A stretch of 32,612 bases of DNA from Acidobacteriota bacterium (GCA_016178155.1 JACOTZ010000174.1:1-32612); one strand, 5' to 3'; shown: positions 1 through 7,440, counted from the stretch's first letter. Program-made: numbers and translations. The notes: generated by a model not told the origin, from the sequence alone.

Positions 1-25
1 GGTAGAGACTGGGCGCCTTTTCGTA

Positions 26-59
26 CCCTTAGCCCGCCGGCCTCCTAAGGGCAGGCGGG
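26..59 (+). promoter_or_regulatory. Overlapping hairpins upstream of peptide gene 1
   Basis: CCCTTAG at 26-32 can pair with CTAAGGG at 45-51, and CCCGCC at 33-38 can pair with GGCGGG at 54-59. The two stems interleave, so they are either alternative folds or a pseudoknot, although the connecting loops are short for a pseudoknot. The same sequence occurs 329 bases downstream before peptide gene 2. It lies about 40 bases ahead of the ribosome binding site and might control expression of the peptide. The pairing is visible; the function is inferred. Confidence 0.35.
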
Positions 60-98
60 TGCAAGCGGAGGACGAACGCTCAAGAAAGGAGCATGCTC

Positions 99-164
99 AT
101 GAAAGCAAAGACGAAAGTCAAAGCCGGCAAGCTGGTAGCCAACCACAACACGGTTGTCCGCTGA
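99..164 (+). CDS. Small NHN-motif peptide 1, candidate exported peptide precursor
   Basis: This 21-codon gene is too short for routine ORF calling. The start ATG at 99 is chosen because AAAGGAG lies 7 bases upstream; another ATG at 93 would add two residues but sits too close to that site. The product begins MKAKTKVKAG, continues KLVA, and ends NHNTVVR. It is strongly basic, has no cysteine, and shows the pattern K-x-K-T-x-V-K-A-G followed by N-H-N-T. The Ala-Gly pair at residues 9-10 could be where a C39 peptidase cuts, leaving an 11-residue product, but it is not a classical Gly-Gly site. I recall similar K-x-K-T / N-H-N short peptides from uncharacterised bacterial proteins, without a known function. 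Its place just upstream of a HlyD/C39-ABC operon suggests it is the cargo. No modifying enzyme is visible in the window, but the window starts at this locus. Confidence 0.72.
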   Translation: MKAKTKVKAGKLVANHNTVVR

Positions 165-261
165 GCGGCTGGTTCGCGGCACGGCGGCAACGCCGTGTCG
201 CGGGCCTGTTCCGCTCCCCTGAGCGAGCGGTCGACAACTGCCTTTTCGCTGACCTTCGCCC

Positions 262-329
262 CACTCCCTTGTCTGCTGATTCTGGTGAGAAATGCCCGCT
301 AATCCCTCCCCTACTTCGCGCAGGTAGAG
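262..329 (+). other. Junction segment between the tandem copies
   Basis: These 68 bases join the truncated adaptor stub of copy 1 to copy 2. Read on from the stub, the frame continues for a dozen codons and stops at about 301. GGTAGAG occurs at 323-329 and again directly after it at 330-336, so the copy 2 boundary has a short direct repeat that may mark the duplication junction. No gene is seen. Confidence 0.5.
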
Positions 330-427
330 GGTAGAGACTGGGCGCCTTTTCGTACCCTTAGCCCGCCGGCCTCCTAAGGGCAGGCGGGTGCAAGCGGAGG
401 ACGAACGCTCAAGAAAGGAGCATGCTC

Positions 428-493
428 ATGAAAGCAAAGACGAAAGTCAAAGCCGGCAGGCTGGTAGGCAACCACAACACGGTTGTCCGCTGA
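428..493 (+). CDS. Small NHN-motif peptide 2, paralogue of peptide 1
   Basis: This is the second 21-codon gene, in the second copy of the tandem unit, with the same AAAGGAG site 7 bases before the ATG. It differs from peptide 1 at two residues, Lys11 to Arg and Ala14 to Gly, each through a single base change. The K-x-K-T-x-V-K-A-G start and the NHNTVVR end are unchanged. Both changes fall between the two conserved parts, just after the possible Ala-Gly processing point, and both are non-synonymous. It lies 128 bases before the HlyD-type start and is probably co-transcribed with it. The likely role, as for copy 1, is a secreted or processed small peptide; this rests on context. Confidence 0.72.
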   Translation: MKAKTKVKAGRLVGNHNTVVR

Positions 494-551
494 GCGGCTG
501 GTTCGCGGCACGGCGGCAACGCCGTGTCGCGGGCCTGTACCGCTCCCTGAG

Positions 552-648
552 AAGGTGTGAAAAAATTGATTTCGGGCCTCTTTTCCACAGGCTCACCGAC
601 TGCAAACATTGGAGGAAGGAAATGGTTTTTTCGAATATTTCACACCTT
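552..648 (+). mobile_element. 97-bp miniature inverted-repeat element with CTGAG target duplication
   Basis: The ends are inverted repeats: AAGGTGTGAAA at 552-562 and TTTCACACCTT at 638-648, an exact 11-bp match. CTGAG flanks both sides (547-551 and 649-653). Copy 1 of the tandem unit preserves the empty site at 210-230, with a single CTGAG, which supports true insertion rather than chance. The element encodes no protein. It carries a strong GGAGGAAGG ribosome binding site and the ATG used by the downstream HlyD-type gene, so it supplies that gene with its present start. The transposase family is unknown. Confidence 0.82.
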
Positions 649-1818
649 CTGAGCGAGCGGTCGACAACTGCCTTTTCGCTGACCTTCGCCCGGCTCCTGG
701 CGGACCGTGGAGCCGCGACGATATGGACTCTGGCCGGCGCCGCCCTGGCCATGGGCGGCTGGAGCTGGTGGACCGCACGGGTGCCCGTAACCTTATACGA
801 GGTCTCACCGGCAGCCCGGGTGGAGCTCGACGCCGCCACCTACCCGATCCAGTCGCCGCTGCTCGGCCGTGTCGTCGAAACCAGACTTCGCGTCGGCCAG
901 ACTGTCCGTCGCGGGGAGGTGCTGGTGGAGATCGATGCGGCGCCGGACGAGCTCGAATTGCGCCAGCAAGAGGTCCGCGCGCGGGGGCTGGAAACGGAGC
1001 TGGTGCGGCTGCGCTCGCAGGCGGCAGCAGAGGAAAGGGCCCGCGCGGAAGAACAGCGCACGGCCCAAGTGAGCGCCGAGGAGGCCGTGAGCCGGATCCG
1101 GGAAGCAGAGGCCGCGGCCCAGTATGCCGAAGACGATCTGGCCCGCTTCCGGAAGCTGCACGAGGAAAAGCTGGTACCGGCGCGCGATCTGGAGCGGGCC
1201 GGAGCCGAAGCGCGCAAGCTGCGCGCAGCCGTGGTCACGCTCGAAAGCGCCGCCCGGCGCGTGCCGCAAGAGCAATCGACGCGTGACCGCGAGCGCGATG
1301 TCCGCCTGGAGCGTCTGCATTCCGAGAGCGCGGCGCTGGAGGCCGAGCGGGAAACGCTCCAGGCCGGCATGGAGCGCTCGAAATATGAGGTGGAGCGCCG
1401 GCGCGTTCGGGCGCCGGTGGAGGGGCGCATCGGCGAAGCGGCCATTCTCCGTCTCGGCGCGGTGGTGCAAGAGGGCGAAAGGCTTGGCTCCATCGTGCCG
1501 TCCGGCCGCCTGCTGGTAGCCGCGCAATTTCCGCCCCACGCAGCGTTTGGCCGGATTCGGGCGGGACAAAGGGCCAGGCTGCGCCTGGACGGATTTCCGT
1601 GGGCCGAGTTCGGTTCGGTGTCCCTCAGCGTCGCCCGCGTAGCTCAAGAGTCCCGCGACGGCGCAGTCCGGGTCGAGCTGGCCATCGAGTCCGGCTCGAC
1701 CTTTCGCGGAAAGCTCGAACACGGCATGCCCGGCACGGTCGAGATCGCGGTGGAGCGCCTTACCCCGCTGGCACTTCTGCTGCGTACGGCCGGCCAGTGG
1801 CTCACGAGGCAGCCATGA
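622..1818 (+). CDS. HlyD-type membrane fusion (periplasmic adaptor) protein
   Basis: A 398-residue adaptor that would link an inner-membrane ABC exporter to an outer-membrane channel. The start ATG at 622 follows GGAGGAAGG. The frame is open further upstream to 388, but that would read through the peptide-gene region and is rejected. Residues 1-9 come from the inserted 97-bp element. One membrane helix lies at about 31-50, followed by a lipoyl-like half motif at about 75-105 (SPLLGRVVETRLRVGQTV), a long charged alpha-helical hairpin with many Glu, Arg and Ala residues at about 108-275, the second lipoyl half (VRAPVEGRIGEA), and a beta-barrel C-terminal part. The stop overlaps the start of the C39 exporter by four bases (ATGA), so the two are translationally coupled. 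The family assignment is firm; the cargo is inferred from context. Confidence 0.9.
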   Translation: MVFSNISHLLSERSTTAFSLTFARLLADRGAATIWTLAGAALAMGGWSWWTARVPVTLYEVSPAARVELDAATYPIQSPLLGRVVETRLRVGQTVRRGEVLVEIDAAPDELELRQQEVRARGLETELVRLRSQAAAEERARAEEQRTAQVSAEEAVSRIREAEAAAQYAEDDLARFRKLHEEKLVPARDLERAGAEARKLRAAVVTLESAARRVPQEQSTRDRERDVRLERLHSESAALEAERETLQAGMERSKYEVERRRVRAPVEGRIGEAAILRLGAVVQEGERLGSIVPSGRLLVAAQFPPHAAFGRIRAGQRARLRLDGFPWAEFGSVSLSVARVAQESRDGAVRVELAIESGSTFRGKLEHGMPGTVEIAVERLTPLALLLRTAGQWLTRQP

Positions 1819-4655
1819 GACGGCGCTTCCTGGTTCCGGAGGTCATCCAAACCTCGGAGATGGATTGCGGGCCGGCCGCGCTCAAGGCGCTGTTCGGCGG
1901 ATTCGGGCTTTATCTCTCCTACGGCCGGCTGCGCGAAGCCTGCCAGACGGACGTTGACGGCACTTCCATCGACACGCTGGAAACGGTAGCGCAGCAGTTG
2001 GGGCTGGAGGCGACACAGCTCCTGATGCCGGCGGACCTGGTGCTGCTGAAGGAATCGGCTTGTGTGCCCGCGATCGTGGTGGTCCGGTTGCCCTCCGGCG
2101 CGGCGCACTTCGTCGTTCTCTGGCGCGTTCACGGCCCGCTGGTACAGATAATGGATCCGGCGGCGGGCCGTCTGTGGATCGACCGGCGGCGGTTTCTCGA
2201 TTCGCTTTACGTCCACGAGCAGCCGGTACCGCGCATGGCCTGGGAAGAGTGGTCCGAAACCGCGGCGTTCACGGCCGGGCTGGAGCATCGCATGCGCGCG
2301 CTGGGCGCCCAGCCTGCCATTTGGAGCGATCGAGCGCACCTGGACGCCTCCCTGCGGCTGGCGCAGGTCCTGGCAGGCGCGGGCAAGCTGAAGCGCGGCG
2401 CCGAAACCAGGGAGTTTCTCCGCCTTTGCGAGCAACACCCGGAGCAGATCCCAGCGGAGTTCTGGGCCGTCCGGCCGCTTGCTGACGCGCAGTTACCGAG
2501 CCGCGACCGCGAGGGAGTTCAGTCATGGCCCTACGGGCCACAATCGACGGATGAAAAATTGTGGGGCGGACCCCCTGGTCCGCAGCCGGCCCCCTGGCCG
2601 GCTTCGGTGCGCCGCATTTTCAGGGGAGATCCCCATGGCCCGCGGCGGGCCACCAAAGGTGATGAAAAACCCGCCCGGGGAGAAGATGCGACGTACACAA
2701 GGCGAACAGAAGACGGGTTTTTCAGGGGAGCGGTCCGAATGCGCGGCGCCGTAGTGCTGGCGGCGACCGGCCTCCGGACGGAGGCCCTGACCGAGCCCTT
2801 GCCGGAATCACTGGCCGCCGTGCGCAGCGAGCCGCCGCCCCGCGTCTGGGCACCGGTGTGGGAGGCGGTCCGGGCCGGTGGATGGCTGTTGCCGGGTGTA
2901 GTCGCGCTGGCGATTCTCGCCGCTGCGGCAGGCACGATCTTGGAGGCCCTGCTGTTTCGTGGATGGCTCGACCTAGCCTGGCACTTGAAGCTGAGCGGCC
3001 AGCGCCTGGCCGCCTGGGCGGCCCTGCTCCTCTTTCTGGGCGGCCTGCTGGCGCTGGAGTGGCCCGCTGCGGCGGGGCTCCTGCGGCTGGGGCGGCATCT
3101 CGAATTGCGGCTCCGCGCCCGCTTCCTGCTGAAGATCCCGCGCCTCGAAGACCACTACTTTCAATCTCGCCTGATTTCCGACATGGCATTCCGCGCCCAT
3201 TCGCTCCAGTTCTTGCGGCAGTTGCCGGAACTGGGCGGCCAGTTCTTGCGGTCGGGCGCAAGCCTCGTGTTTACCGCGGCTGCGATCGCCTGGCTCTATC
3301 CGGGCGCCGGATGGCCCGCCGGTCTGGCGGTTGTGGCGGCCGTGGGCCTGCCGTTGTTGTTCCAGCCGCCTTTGATCGAACGGGATCTGCGCTTCCGGGA
3401 AATCAGCGCCGCCCTGAGCCGGTTCTATCTGGACGCGCTGCTCGGCCTGCGGGCCATCCAGGCGCACTGCGCCGAGCGTACGCTGCGCTCGGCGCAATGC
3501 GGTCAGCTCGAGCGCTGGGCGGAAGCCGGATTGCGGCAGCAGGCGCTGCTGGTCCGCGCCGAGGCTGCGCAGATGGCGGTCACCTTCGCCCTGGTAGTCG
3601 GGCTTGTTTATCAACAGGCTGCCCGCGCACCAGACCCTGCGGGGTTGCTGCTCCTGATCTATTGGGCGCTTTCCATTCCTGCGAACGGCCGCTCGCTGGC
3701 TGCGGTTGCCTGGAGCCTGCCGGCTCTGCGTAACACGCTATTGCGGTTCCTGGAGCCCCTGGGGGCACGGGAAGAAGATGCGCGCGACGAAGACGTGGTC
3801 GAGGCCGTTCCGCCAACCGCATCGCACGGCGTCAAGGTGGAGATAGAGGACGTCACCGTCGTGGCGGGCGGCCACGCGATTCTCCAGGACGTTTCCCTTC
3901 AGGTCGCGCCGGGCGAGCACGTGGCGATCGTGGGATTGTCGGGCGCCGGCAAGTCGTCGCTGCTGGGTCTGCTGCTCGGCTGGCACAAACCGGCGCAGGG
4001 GTGCGTGCGGGTGGATGACGTACCGCTCGATGCCGGCCGGCTGGCGCAACTGCGCCGCGATACCGCCTGGGTCGATCCGCAGGTGCACCTGTTTCAGGCG
4101 ACGCTTTTGGCCAATCTCAGCTACGGCAATGGCCACGACGCCCCACGGCGCATAGGCGAGGCAATCGGGGACGCGGGGCTGCTGGAGATATTGGAGCGGC
4201 TGCCCGATGGTTTGCAGACCTCACTCGGGGAGGGAGGGGCATTGGTGGCTGGCGGCGAAGGGCAGCGCGTCCGGATCGGCCGGGCCGCGGCGCGTCCGGG
4301 CGTTCGCCTCGCCGTTCTGGACGAGCCGGCGCGCGGCCTGGATCGGGAGACGCGCCGCGGCGTCGTGGGCGTCCTCCGGCGGAGGTTCGAGGGAGCTACG
4401 CTCCTGTGTATCACGCATGACGTGAGCGACACGCTCGACTTCGACCGCGTGTTGGTCGTCGAAGAAGGACGCATTCGGGAACAAGGTGCGCCGCGCGCGC
4501 TCTGGCAGAACTCCGGCTCGCGCTATCGAGCGCTGATGGACCACGAGAAACTGGTCCAGCGACAACTCTGGTCGCACCGGATGTGGCGGCGCTTGCGGAT
4601 GAGCCAGGGGACCGTGAGTGAGACTGCGGAGGTCAGCGAATGGACGCACGCCTAG
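1815..4655 (+). CDS. ABC exporter with N-terminal C39 cysteine peptidase domain
   Basis: A 946-residue peptidase-containing ABC transporter of the bacteriocin/RiPP export type. The C39 domain spans residues 1 to about 135, beginning VIQTSEMDCGPAALKAL, with the oxyanion Gln12, catalytic Cys18, His98 (AAHFVVLW) and Asp114 (MDPAAG). A linker runs to about 340, hydrophobic segments lie at about 354-620, and the ATPase domain at about 675-925 has Walker A GLSGAGKSS at 707, Walker B LAVLDEP and an ITHD H-loop. The ABC signature reads VAGGE instead of LSGGQ, so the serine is replaced by alanine. Residues 221-309 are encoded by repeat-like DNA and look foreign, yet the frame stays open. The start ATG overlaps the HlyD stop. 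Expected role: remove the leader of a small peptide and export it, probably as a heterodimer with the next ABC protein. Confidence 0.9.
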   Translation: MRRRFLVPEVIQTSEMDCGPAALKALFGGFGLYLSYGRLREACQTDVDGTSIDTLETVAQQLGLEATQLLMPADLVLLKESACVPAIVVVRLPSGAAHFVVLWRVHGPLVQIMDPAAGRLWIDRRRFLDSLYVHEQPVPRMAWEEWSETAAFTAGLEHRMRALGAQPAIWSDRAHLDASLRLAQVLAGAGKLKRGAETREFLRLCEQHPEQIPAEFWAVRPLADAQLPSRDREGVQSWPYGPQSTDEKLWGGPPGPQPAPWPASVRRIFRGDPHGPRRATKGDEKPARGEDATYTRRTEDGFFRGAVRMRGAVVLAATGLRTEALTEPLPESLAAVRSEPPPRVWAPVWEAVRAGGWLLPGVVALAILAAAAGTILEALLFRGWLDLAWHLKLSGQRLAAWAALLLFLGGLLALEWPAAAGLLRLGRHLELRLRARFLLKIPRLEDHYFQSRLISDMAFRAHSLQFLRQLPELGGQFLRSGASLVFTAAAIAWLYPGAGWPAGLAVVAAVGLPLLFQPPLIERDLRFREISAALSRFYLDALLGLRAIQAHCAERTLRSAQCGQLERWAEAGLRQQALLVRAEAAQMAVTFALVVGLVYQQAARAPDPAGLLLLIYWALSIPANGRSLAAVAWSLPALRNTLLRFLEPLGAREEDARDEDVVEAVPPTASHGVKVEIEDVTVVAGGHAILQDVSLQVAPGEHVAIVGLSGAGKSSLLGLLLGWHKPAQGCVRVDDVPLDAGRLAQLRRDTAWVDPQVHLFQATLLANLSYGNGHDAPRRIGEAIGDAGLLEILERLPDGLQTSLGEGGALVAGGEGQRVRIGRAAARPGVRLAVLDEPARGLDRETRRGVVGVLRRRFEGATLLCITHDVSDTLDFDRVLVVEEGRIREQGAPRALWQNSGSRYRALMDHEKLVQRQLWSHRMWRRLRMSQGTVSETAEVSEWTHA
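2475..2730 (+). repeat. Composite block of intergenic-type repeats inside the C39 exporter gene
   Basis: 2475-2517 matches the core of the 132-bp repeat found at 8311-8442 and 26139-26270 (CCGCTTGCTGACGCGC, then GAGCCGCGACCGCGAGGGAG). It is followed by two related units at 2524-2628 and 2634-2730. Each begins CATGGCCC, contains GATGAAAAA, and ends TTTTCAGGGGAG. In the second unit TGAAAAACCCG (2663-2673) and CGGGTTTTTCA (2714-2724) form an exact 11-bp inverted repeat. The first holds the hairpins GGACCCCCTGGTCC and GCCGGCCCCCTGGCCGGC. The encoded stretch is Pro, Gly and Arg rich and lies between the peptidase and membrane domains. Confidence 0.75.
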
Positions 4656-6298
4656 CCGCCTACGTGGCCAGCCTGCCACCGTCCTTCGTCCCCGGGAGTT
4701 CCGATCCCCTGGCTGGAACGGCGTCGCCGGGACTTTCCTTCTGGCAGCAGCTTCGTTCCGCGGGATTGATCCGGCGGATGGCCGCGCTGCTGGGCGCACA
4801 CGTCCTGGCCACGGTACTGCTGCTCGCAAGCTGGGCATCCATCGGTTTCGGGGCGCTGAGCGGCCGCCTGGATCGCGGTTGGATGGCGGCTTGGGCGCTG
4901 TGTCTGGCCAGCACCGTGCCGCTGAGTCTGGGCGCCAGGTGGCTGGAGGGCGTGATCGGCGTGGGTTTCGGCGGTCTGCTGAAGCAACGCCTGCTCGCCG
5001 GCGCGATGGCCATGAACGCCGACGCGATGCGGCGCAAAGGAGCCGGCGAGCTGCTGAGCGAGGTCCTGGAGGCCGAAGCGATTGACCGGCTGGGCGCCAG
5101 CGGTGGCCTTGCCGTCGTGCTGGCGGCGCTCGAGCTGCTCTTGGTTCCCTGCGTGCTTGCCTGGGGCGCGGCGCCAGGCGTGGAGATCGCGTTACTGGCC
5201 GGCTGGACCAGCCTCCTGGTGATCCTGATCGTGCGGAACACGCGCCGGCGCTTCGCCTGGACGGGGCTGCGCCTGGAGCTGACTCATCGGTTGGTCGAGA
5301 AGATGACGGCGCATCGGACGCGCCTGGCCCAGCAGCCTCCCTCGGAGTGGCATTGCGAGGAAGACCGCGAAACCGCGCAGTATGCCGCCGTTTCCGAAAC
5401 GCTCGACCGGTCCACAGCGGTAATCGAAGCAGCATTGCCGCGGGGCTATGTCCTGGCCGCTGTCGCCGTGCTGGCGCCGTCATTCTTCGCCGGGAGCGCG
5501 ACGCTCGGGCAGCAGGCCATCACCCTGGGCGCCATCTTGTTCGCCGGGGCGGCGCTCGAAAGGCTTGGCTTCGGGCTCGCCCGCGGGGCGGCAGCCTGGA
5601 TTGCCTGGCGCAGTATGAAGCCAATGTTCGACGCCGCTGCCGGGGACGACGGAGAAGGCGTGGCGACCGATATTTCGTCCCCTGCCAGCAGGCTGCTCGA
5701 AGCGCAAGACGTGGTCTTCACGCACCAGGGCCGTCCCGAGCCCGCCCTGAAGGGATGTAGTCTCACCATCGGCAGGGGAGACCGGCTGCTGCTGAAAGGA
5801 GCTTCGGGCAGCGGCAAATCGACGTTCGCGGCGGTGCTGGCCGGCTGGCGCCGGCCGTCAGCGGGCGTCATCCTGGCCGGCGGGCTCGACCTCCAGACCC
5901 TCGGCGAGCAGGCCTGGCGCCGCCGCATCGCCGCCGCGGCGCAATATCACGAAAATCATATCCTCTCCGCGTCAATCGGCTTCAATCTGCTCCTGGGACG
6001 GCCCTACCCCCATTCCCCACGCGACCTGCAAGAAGCCCGGGAACTATGCGAGGAATTGGGCCTCGGGCCGCTGCTGGATCGAATGGCGGGCGGACTCGAC
6101 CAGGTCGTCGGCGAGACCGGCTGGCAACTGTCCCAAGGCGAACGCAGCCGGGTGTTTCTGGCCCGGGTGTTGCTCCAGGATCCGGACCTCGTGATCCTGG
6201 ACGAGAACCTGGGCGCACTCGATCCGGAGAACCTGCGCCAGTGCCTGGAATGCGTCATCCGGCGGGCGAAGACGCTGCTGGTGATCGCGCACTCATGA
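4640..6298 (+). CDS. ABC transporter, membrane plus ATPase half, second exporter subunit
   Basis: A 552-residue half-transporter without a peptidase domain. Hydrophobic segments lie at about 47-70, 82-100, 158-200 and 270-315. The ATPase domain begins near 350, with Walker A GASGSGKST, a tyrosine/histidine-rich Q-loop region (AAAQYHENHILSASI), signature LSQGERSR and Walker B LVILDENLGALD. The protein ends two residues after the H-loop (LLVIAHS), so the last 25-30 residues usual in ABC ATPases are missing. The stop overlaps the TPR gene start by four bases. The start at 4640 lies inside the end of the C39 exporter gene (16-base overlap). It most likely pairs with the C39 protein, contributing the canonical signature serine that the partner lacks. 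The short C-terminus may be natural or a truncation. Confidence 0.85.
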   Translation: MDARLAAYVASLPPSFVPGSSDPLAGTASPGLSFWQQLRSAGLIRRMAALLGAHVLATVLLLASWASIGFGALSGRLDRGWMAAWALCLASTVPLSLGARWLEGVIGVGFGGLLKQRLLAGAMAMNADAMRRKGAGELLSEVLEAEAIDRLGASGGLAVVLAALELLLVPCVLAWGAAPGVEIALLAGWTSLLVILIVRNTRRRFAWTGLRLELTHRLVEKMTAHRTRLAQQPPSEWHCEEDRETAQYAAVSETLDRSTAVIEAALPRGYVLAAVAVLAPSFFAGSATLGQQAITLGAILFAGAALERLGFGLARGAAAWIAWRSMKPMFDAAAGDDGEGVATDISSPASRLLEAQDVVFTHQGRPEPALKGCSLTIGRGDRLLLKGASGSGKSTFAAVLAGWRRPSAGVILAGGLDLQTLGEQAWRRRIAAAAQYHENHILSASIGFNLLLGRPYPHSPRDLQEARELCEELGLGPLLDRMAGGLDQVVGETGWQLSQGERSRVFLARVLLQDPDLVILDENLGALDPENLRQCLECVIRRAKTLLVIAHS

Positions 6299-7371
6299 AG
6301 GCGGACGGCGCCATCGCCTTGCAGGAGCAGGCCTGGACTCTGCAAGCCGAGGGAAAACTCGAGGAGGCGCGGAGCGCGTGCCGCGAGGCGCTGCGGTTGA
6401 TAGAGGAGCACGAGGGGCCGGATTCGATCGATGTGGCGAACCTGCTCAACGATCTCGCGGAGATCGAAAGAGAAAGGCAGAATTTCCAGGGCGCTCTGGG
6501 CCTGCTGGAACGCGCGCGGGCCATCGAGGAGGGTCCTTCCGGCGATGATACCGCCGTGCGCATTCGGGTCAGGACACTGAGCGTCGCCGCCATGATTCGC
6601 TGCGCGCAGGGCGACTACGCGGCGGCCGAACTGGATTTGCTGAAGGCTCTCGATACTGCCAGCGCGGTGTTCGGCGAAGCGTCCGCGGAGACGGTCGAGG
6701 CACAGAATAATCTCGGCCTTCTCTACAAGTATTGGGGGCGCTTCGAGGAGGGGCTGCGGCTCTACAGGCAGGCGTTGCTCTCGACCCTTGCCCTGCACGG
6801 CGAGGAATCCCTGGCGACCGCCGTGGTCTATCACAACATCGGCGGCATTCTGCATGCTCAGGGAGATTTTGCCGGGGCTGAAGAGCCCGGGCGAAAGGCT
6901 TGGGAGATTTCGCGGCGACTGCTGGGCGAGGACGATCCCCGCACCTTGCTCGACGCGGCCGCCTACGCGGGAATCCTCGATGGCCTGGGACGATATGAGG
7001 AAAGCGAGGCGATTTACCGGCGGGCCTTGGCCGTCTTCGAGCAAGCCTTCGGGCCGCAGCACTATGAAGTGGCTGCGAACCTGCACAACCTGGCCGCGGT
7101 GCTGGCCGCTCGCGGCCGCCGCGACGAGGCCGAACGGTGCTACCGCCGGGCGCTCGAAATCAAGAAGAGGATCCTGGGCACGGACAGCCCCGATGTGGCT
7201 TTGACCTACAACAATCTCGGTCGTCTGCTGCACGAAGCAGGCCGGGCGGACGAGGCGCTCCCACTGCTTGAGAATGCCGTTCTGATTCTTGAGAAGCGGC
7301 TCCCCCAGGGGCATCCCCACGTGACTCGGGCCCGTGAAAACTTGCAGGAGGCAGCCCGTGGTAGTCGGTAA
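6295..7371 (+). CDS. Tetratricopeptide repeat protein, kinesin-light-chain type
   Basis: A 358-residue protein of 42-residue TPR units. Typical pieces are VANLLNDLAEIERERQNFQG, EAQNNLGLLYKYWGRFEEG, VVYHNIGGILHAQGDFAGAE, VAANLHNLAAVLAARGRRDE and LTYNNLGRLLHEAGRADEA. No signal peptide or membrane segment is visible, so it should be cytoplasmic. The start ATG at 6295 overlaps the stop of the second ABC protein, which puts it in the export operon. TPR proteins of this class act as scaffolds; here it might hold the peptide, its processing enzymes or the exporter together. That role is inferred from gene order alone, and the protein has no enzymatic motif. Confidence 0.88.
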   Translation: MKADGAIALQEQAWTLQAEGKLEEARSACREALRLIEEHEGPDSIDVANLLNDLAEIERERQNFQGALGLLERARAIEEGPSGDDTAVRIRVRTLSVAAMIRCAQGDYAAAELDLLKALDTASAVFGEASAETVEAQNNLGLLYKYWGRFEEGLRLYRQALLSTLALHGEESLATAVVYHNIGGILHAQGDFAGAEEPGRKAWEISRRLLGEDDPRTLLDAAAYAGILDGLGRYEESEAIYRRALAVFEQAFGPQHYEVAANLHNLAAVLAARGRRDEAERCYRRALEIKKRILGTDSPDVALTYNNLGRLLHEAGRADEALPLLENAVLILEKRLPQGHPHVTRARENLQEAARGSR

Positions 7372-7374
7372 CGG

Positions 7375-7440
7375 CCGCTTGCTCGCGCTCGCAGCTCAAT
7401 AGAATCAGTTGGTTACAGAGACGCGACCGCCAGGGAGCGG
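7375..7440 (+). repeat. Diverged partial copy of the 132-bp repeat family
   Basis: The segment begins CCGCTTGCT and ends GACGCGACCGCCAGGGAG, matching the two ends of the core of the repeats at 8311-8442 and 26139-26270, with a degraded middle. It starts four bases after the TPR stop codon. It may fold into a hairpin at the end of the export operon. No U-tract follows, so a terminator role is uncertain. Confidence 0.5.

Larger units (their letters stand above)
1..261 (+). repeat. Tandem duplication, copy 1 (peptide-gene unit)
   Basis: This segment recurs with an offset of 329 bases as 330-551 plus 649-691. It contains the upstream hairpins, the ribosome binding site, the first small peptide gene and the beginning of a HlyD-like reading frame (219-261) that breaks off at 262. 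The copies differ by a few substitutions and by a 97-bp insertion in copy 2. Positions 262-329 have no counterpart in copy 2. The arrangement indicates duplication of the peptide gene together with the 5' end of the adaptor gene, leaving a truncated adaptor stub in copy 1. Confidence 0.95.
330..691 (+). repeat. Tandem duplication, copy 2 (interrupted by a 97-bp element)
   Basis: This is the second copy of the unit at 1-261. It carries the second small peptide gene and runs on into the intact HlyD-type gene. Homology to copy 1 stops at 551, resumes at 649, and continues to about 691. The intervening 552-648 is a separate miniature element. The match outside the insertion is nearly exact, so the duplication looks recent compared with the divergence of the genes around it. 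Confidence 0.93.

Noticed and set aside
59-334. A 91-codon frame that covers the first tandem unit
   Set aside because: It starts before any ribosome binding site, is in a different frame from the well-initiated 21-codon peptide gene, and has no motif.
388-621. Upstream extension of the HlyD-type gene
   Set aside because: The extension would translate the peptide-gene region in another frame; the ATG at 622 has a strong GGAGGAAGG site and gives a normal adaptor length.
805-1722. Long minus-strand frame opposite the HlyD gene
   Set aside because: It is a shadow frame caused by GC-rich codon use, with no family motif.
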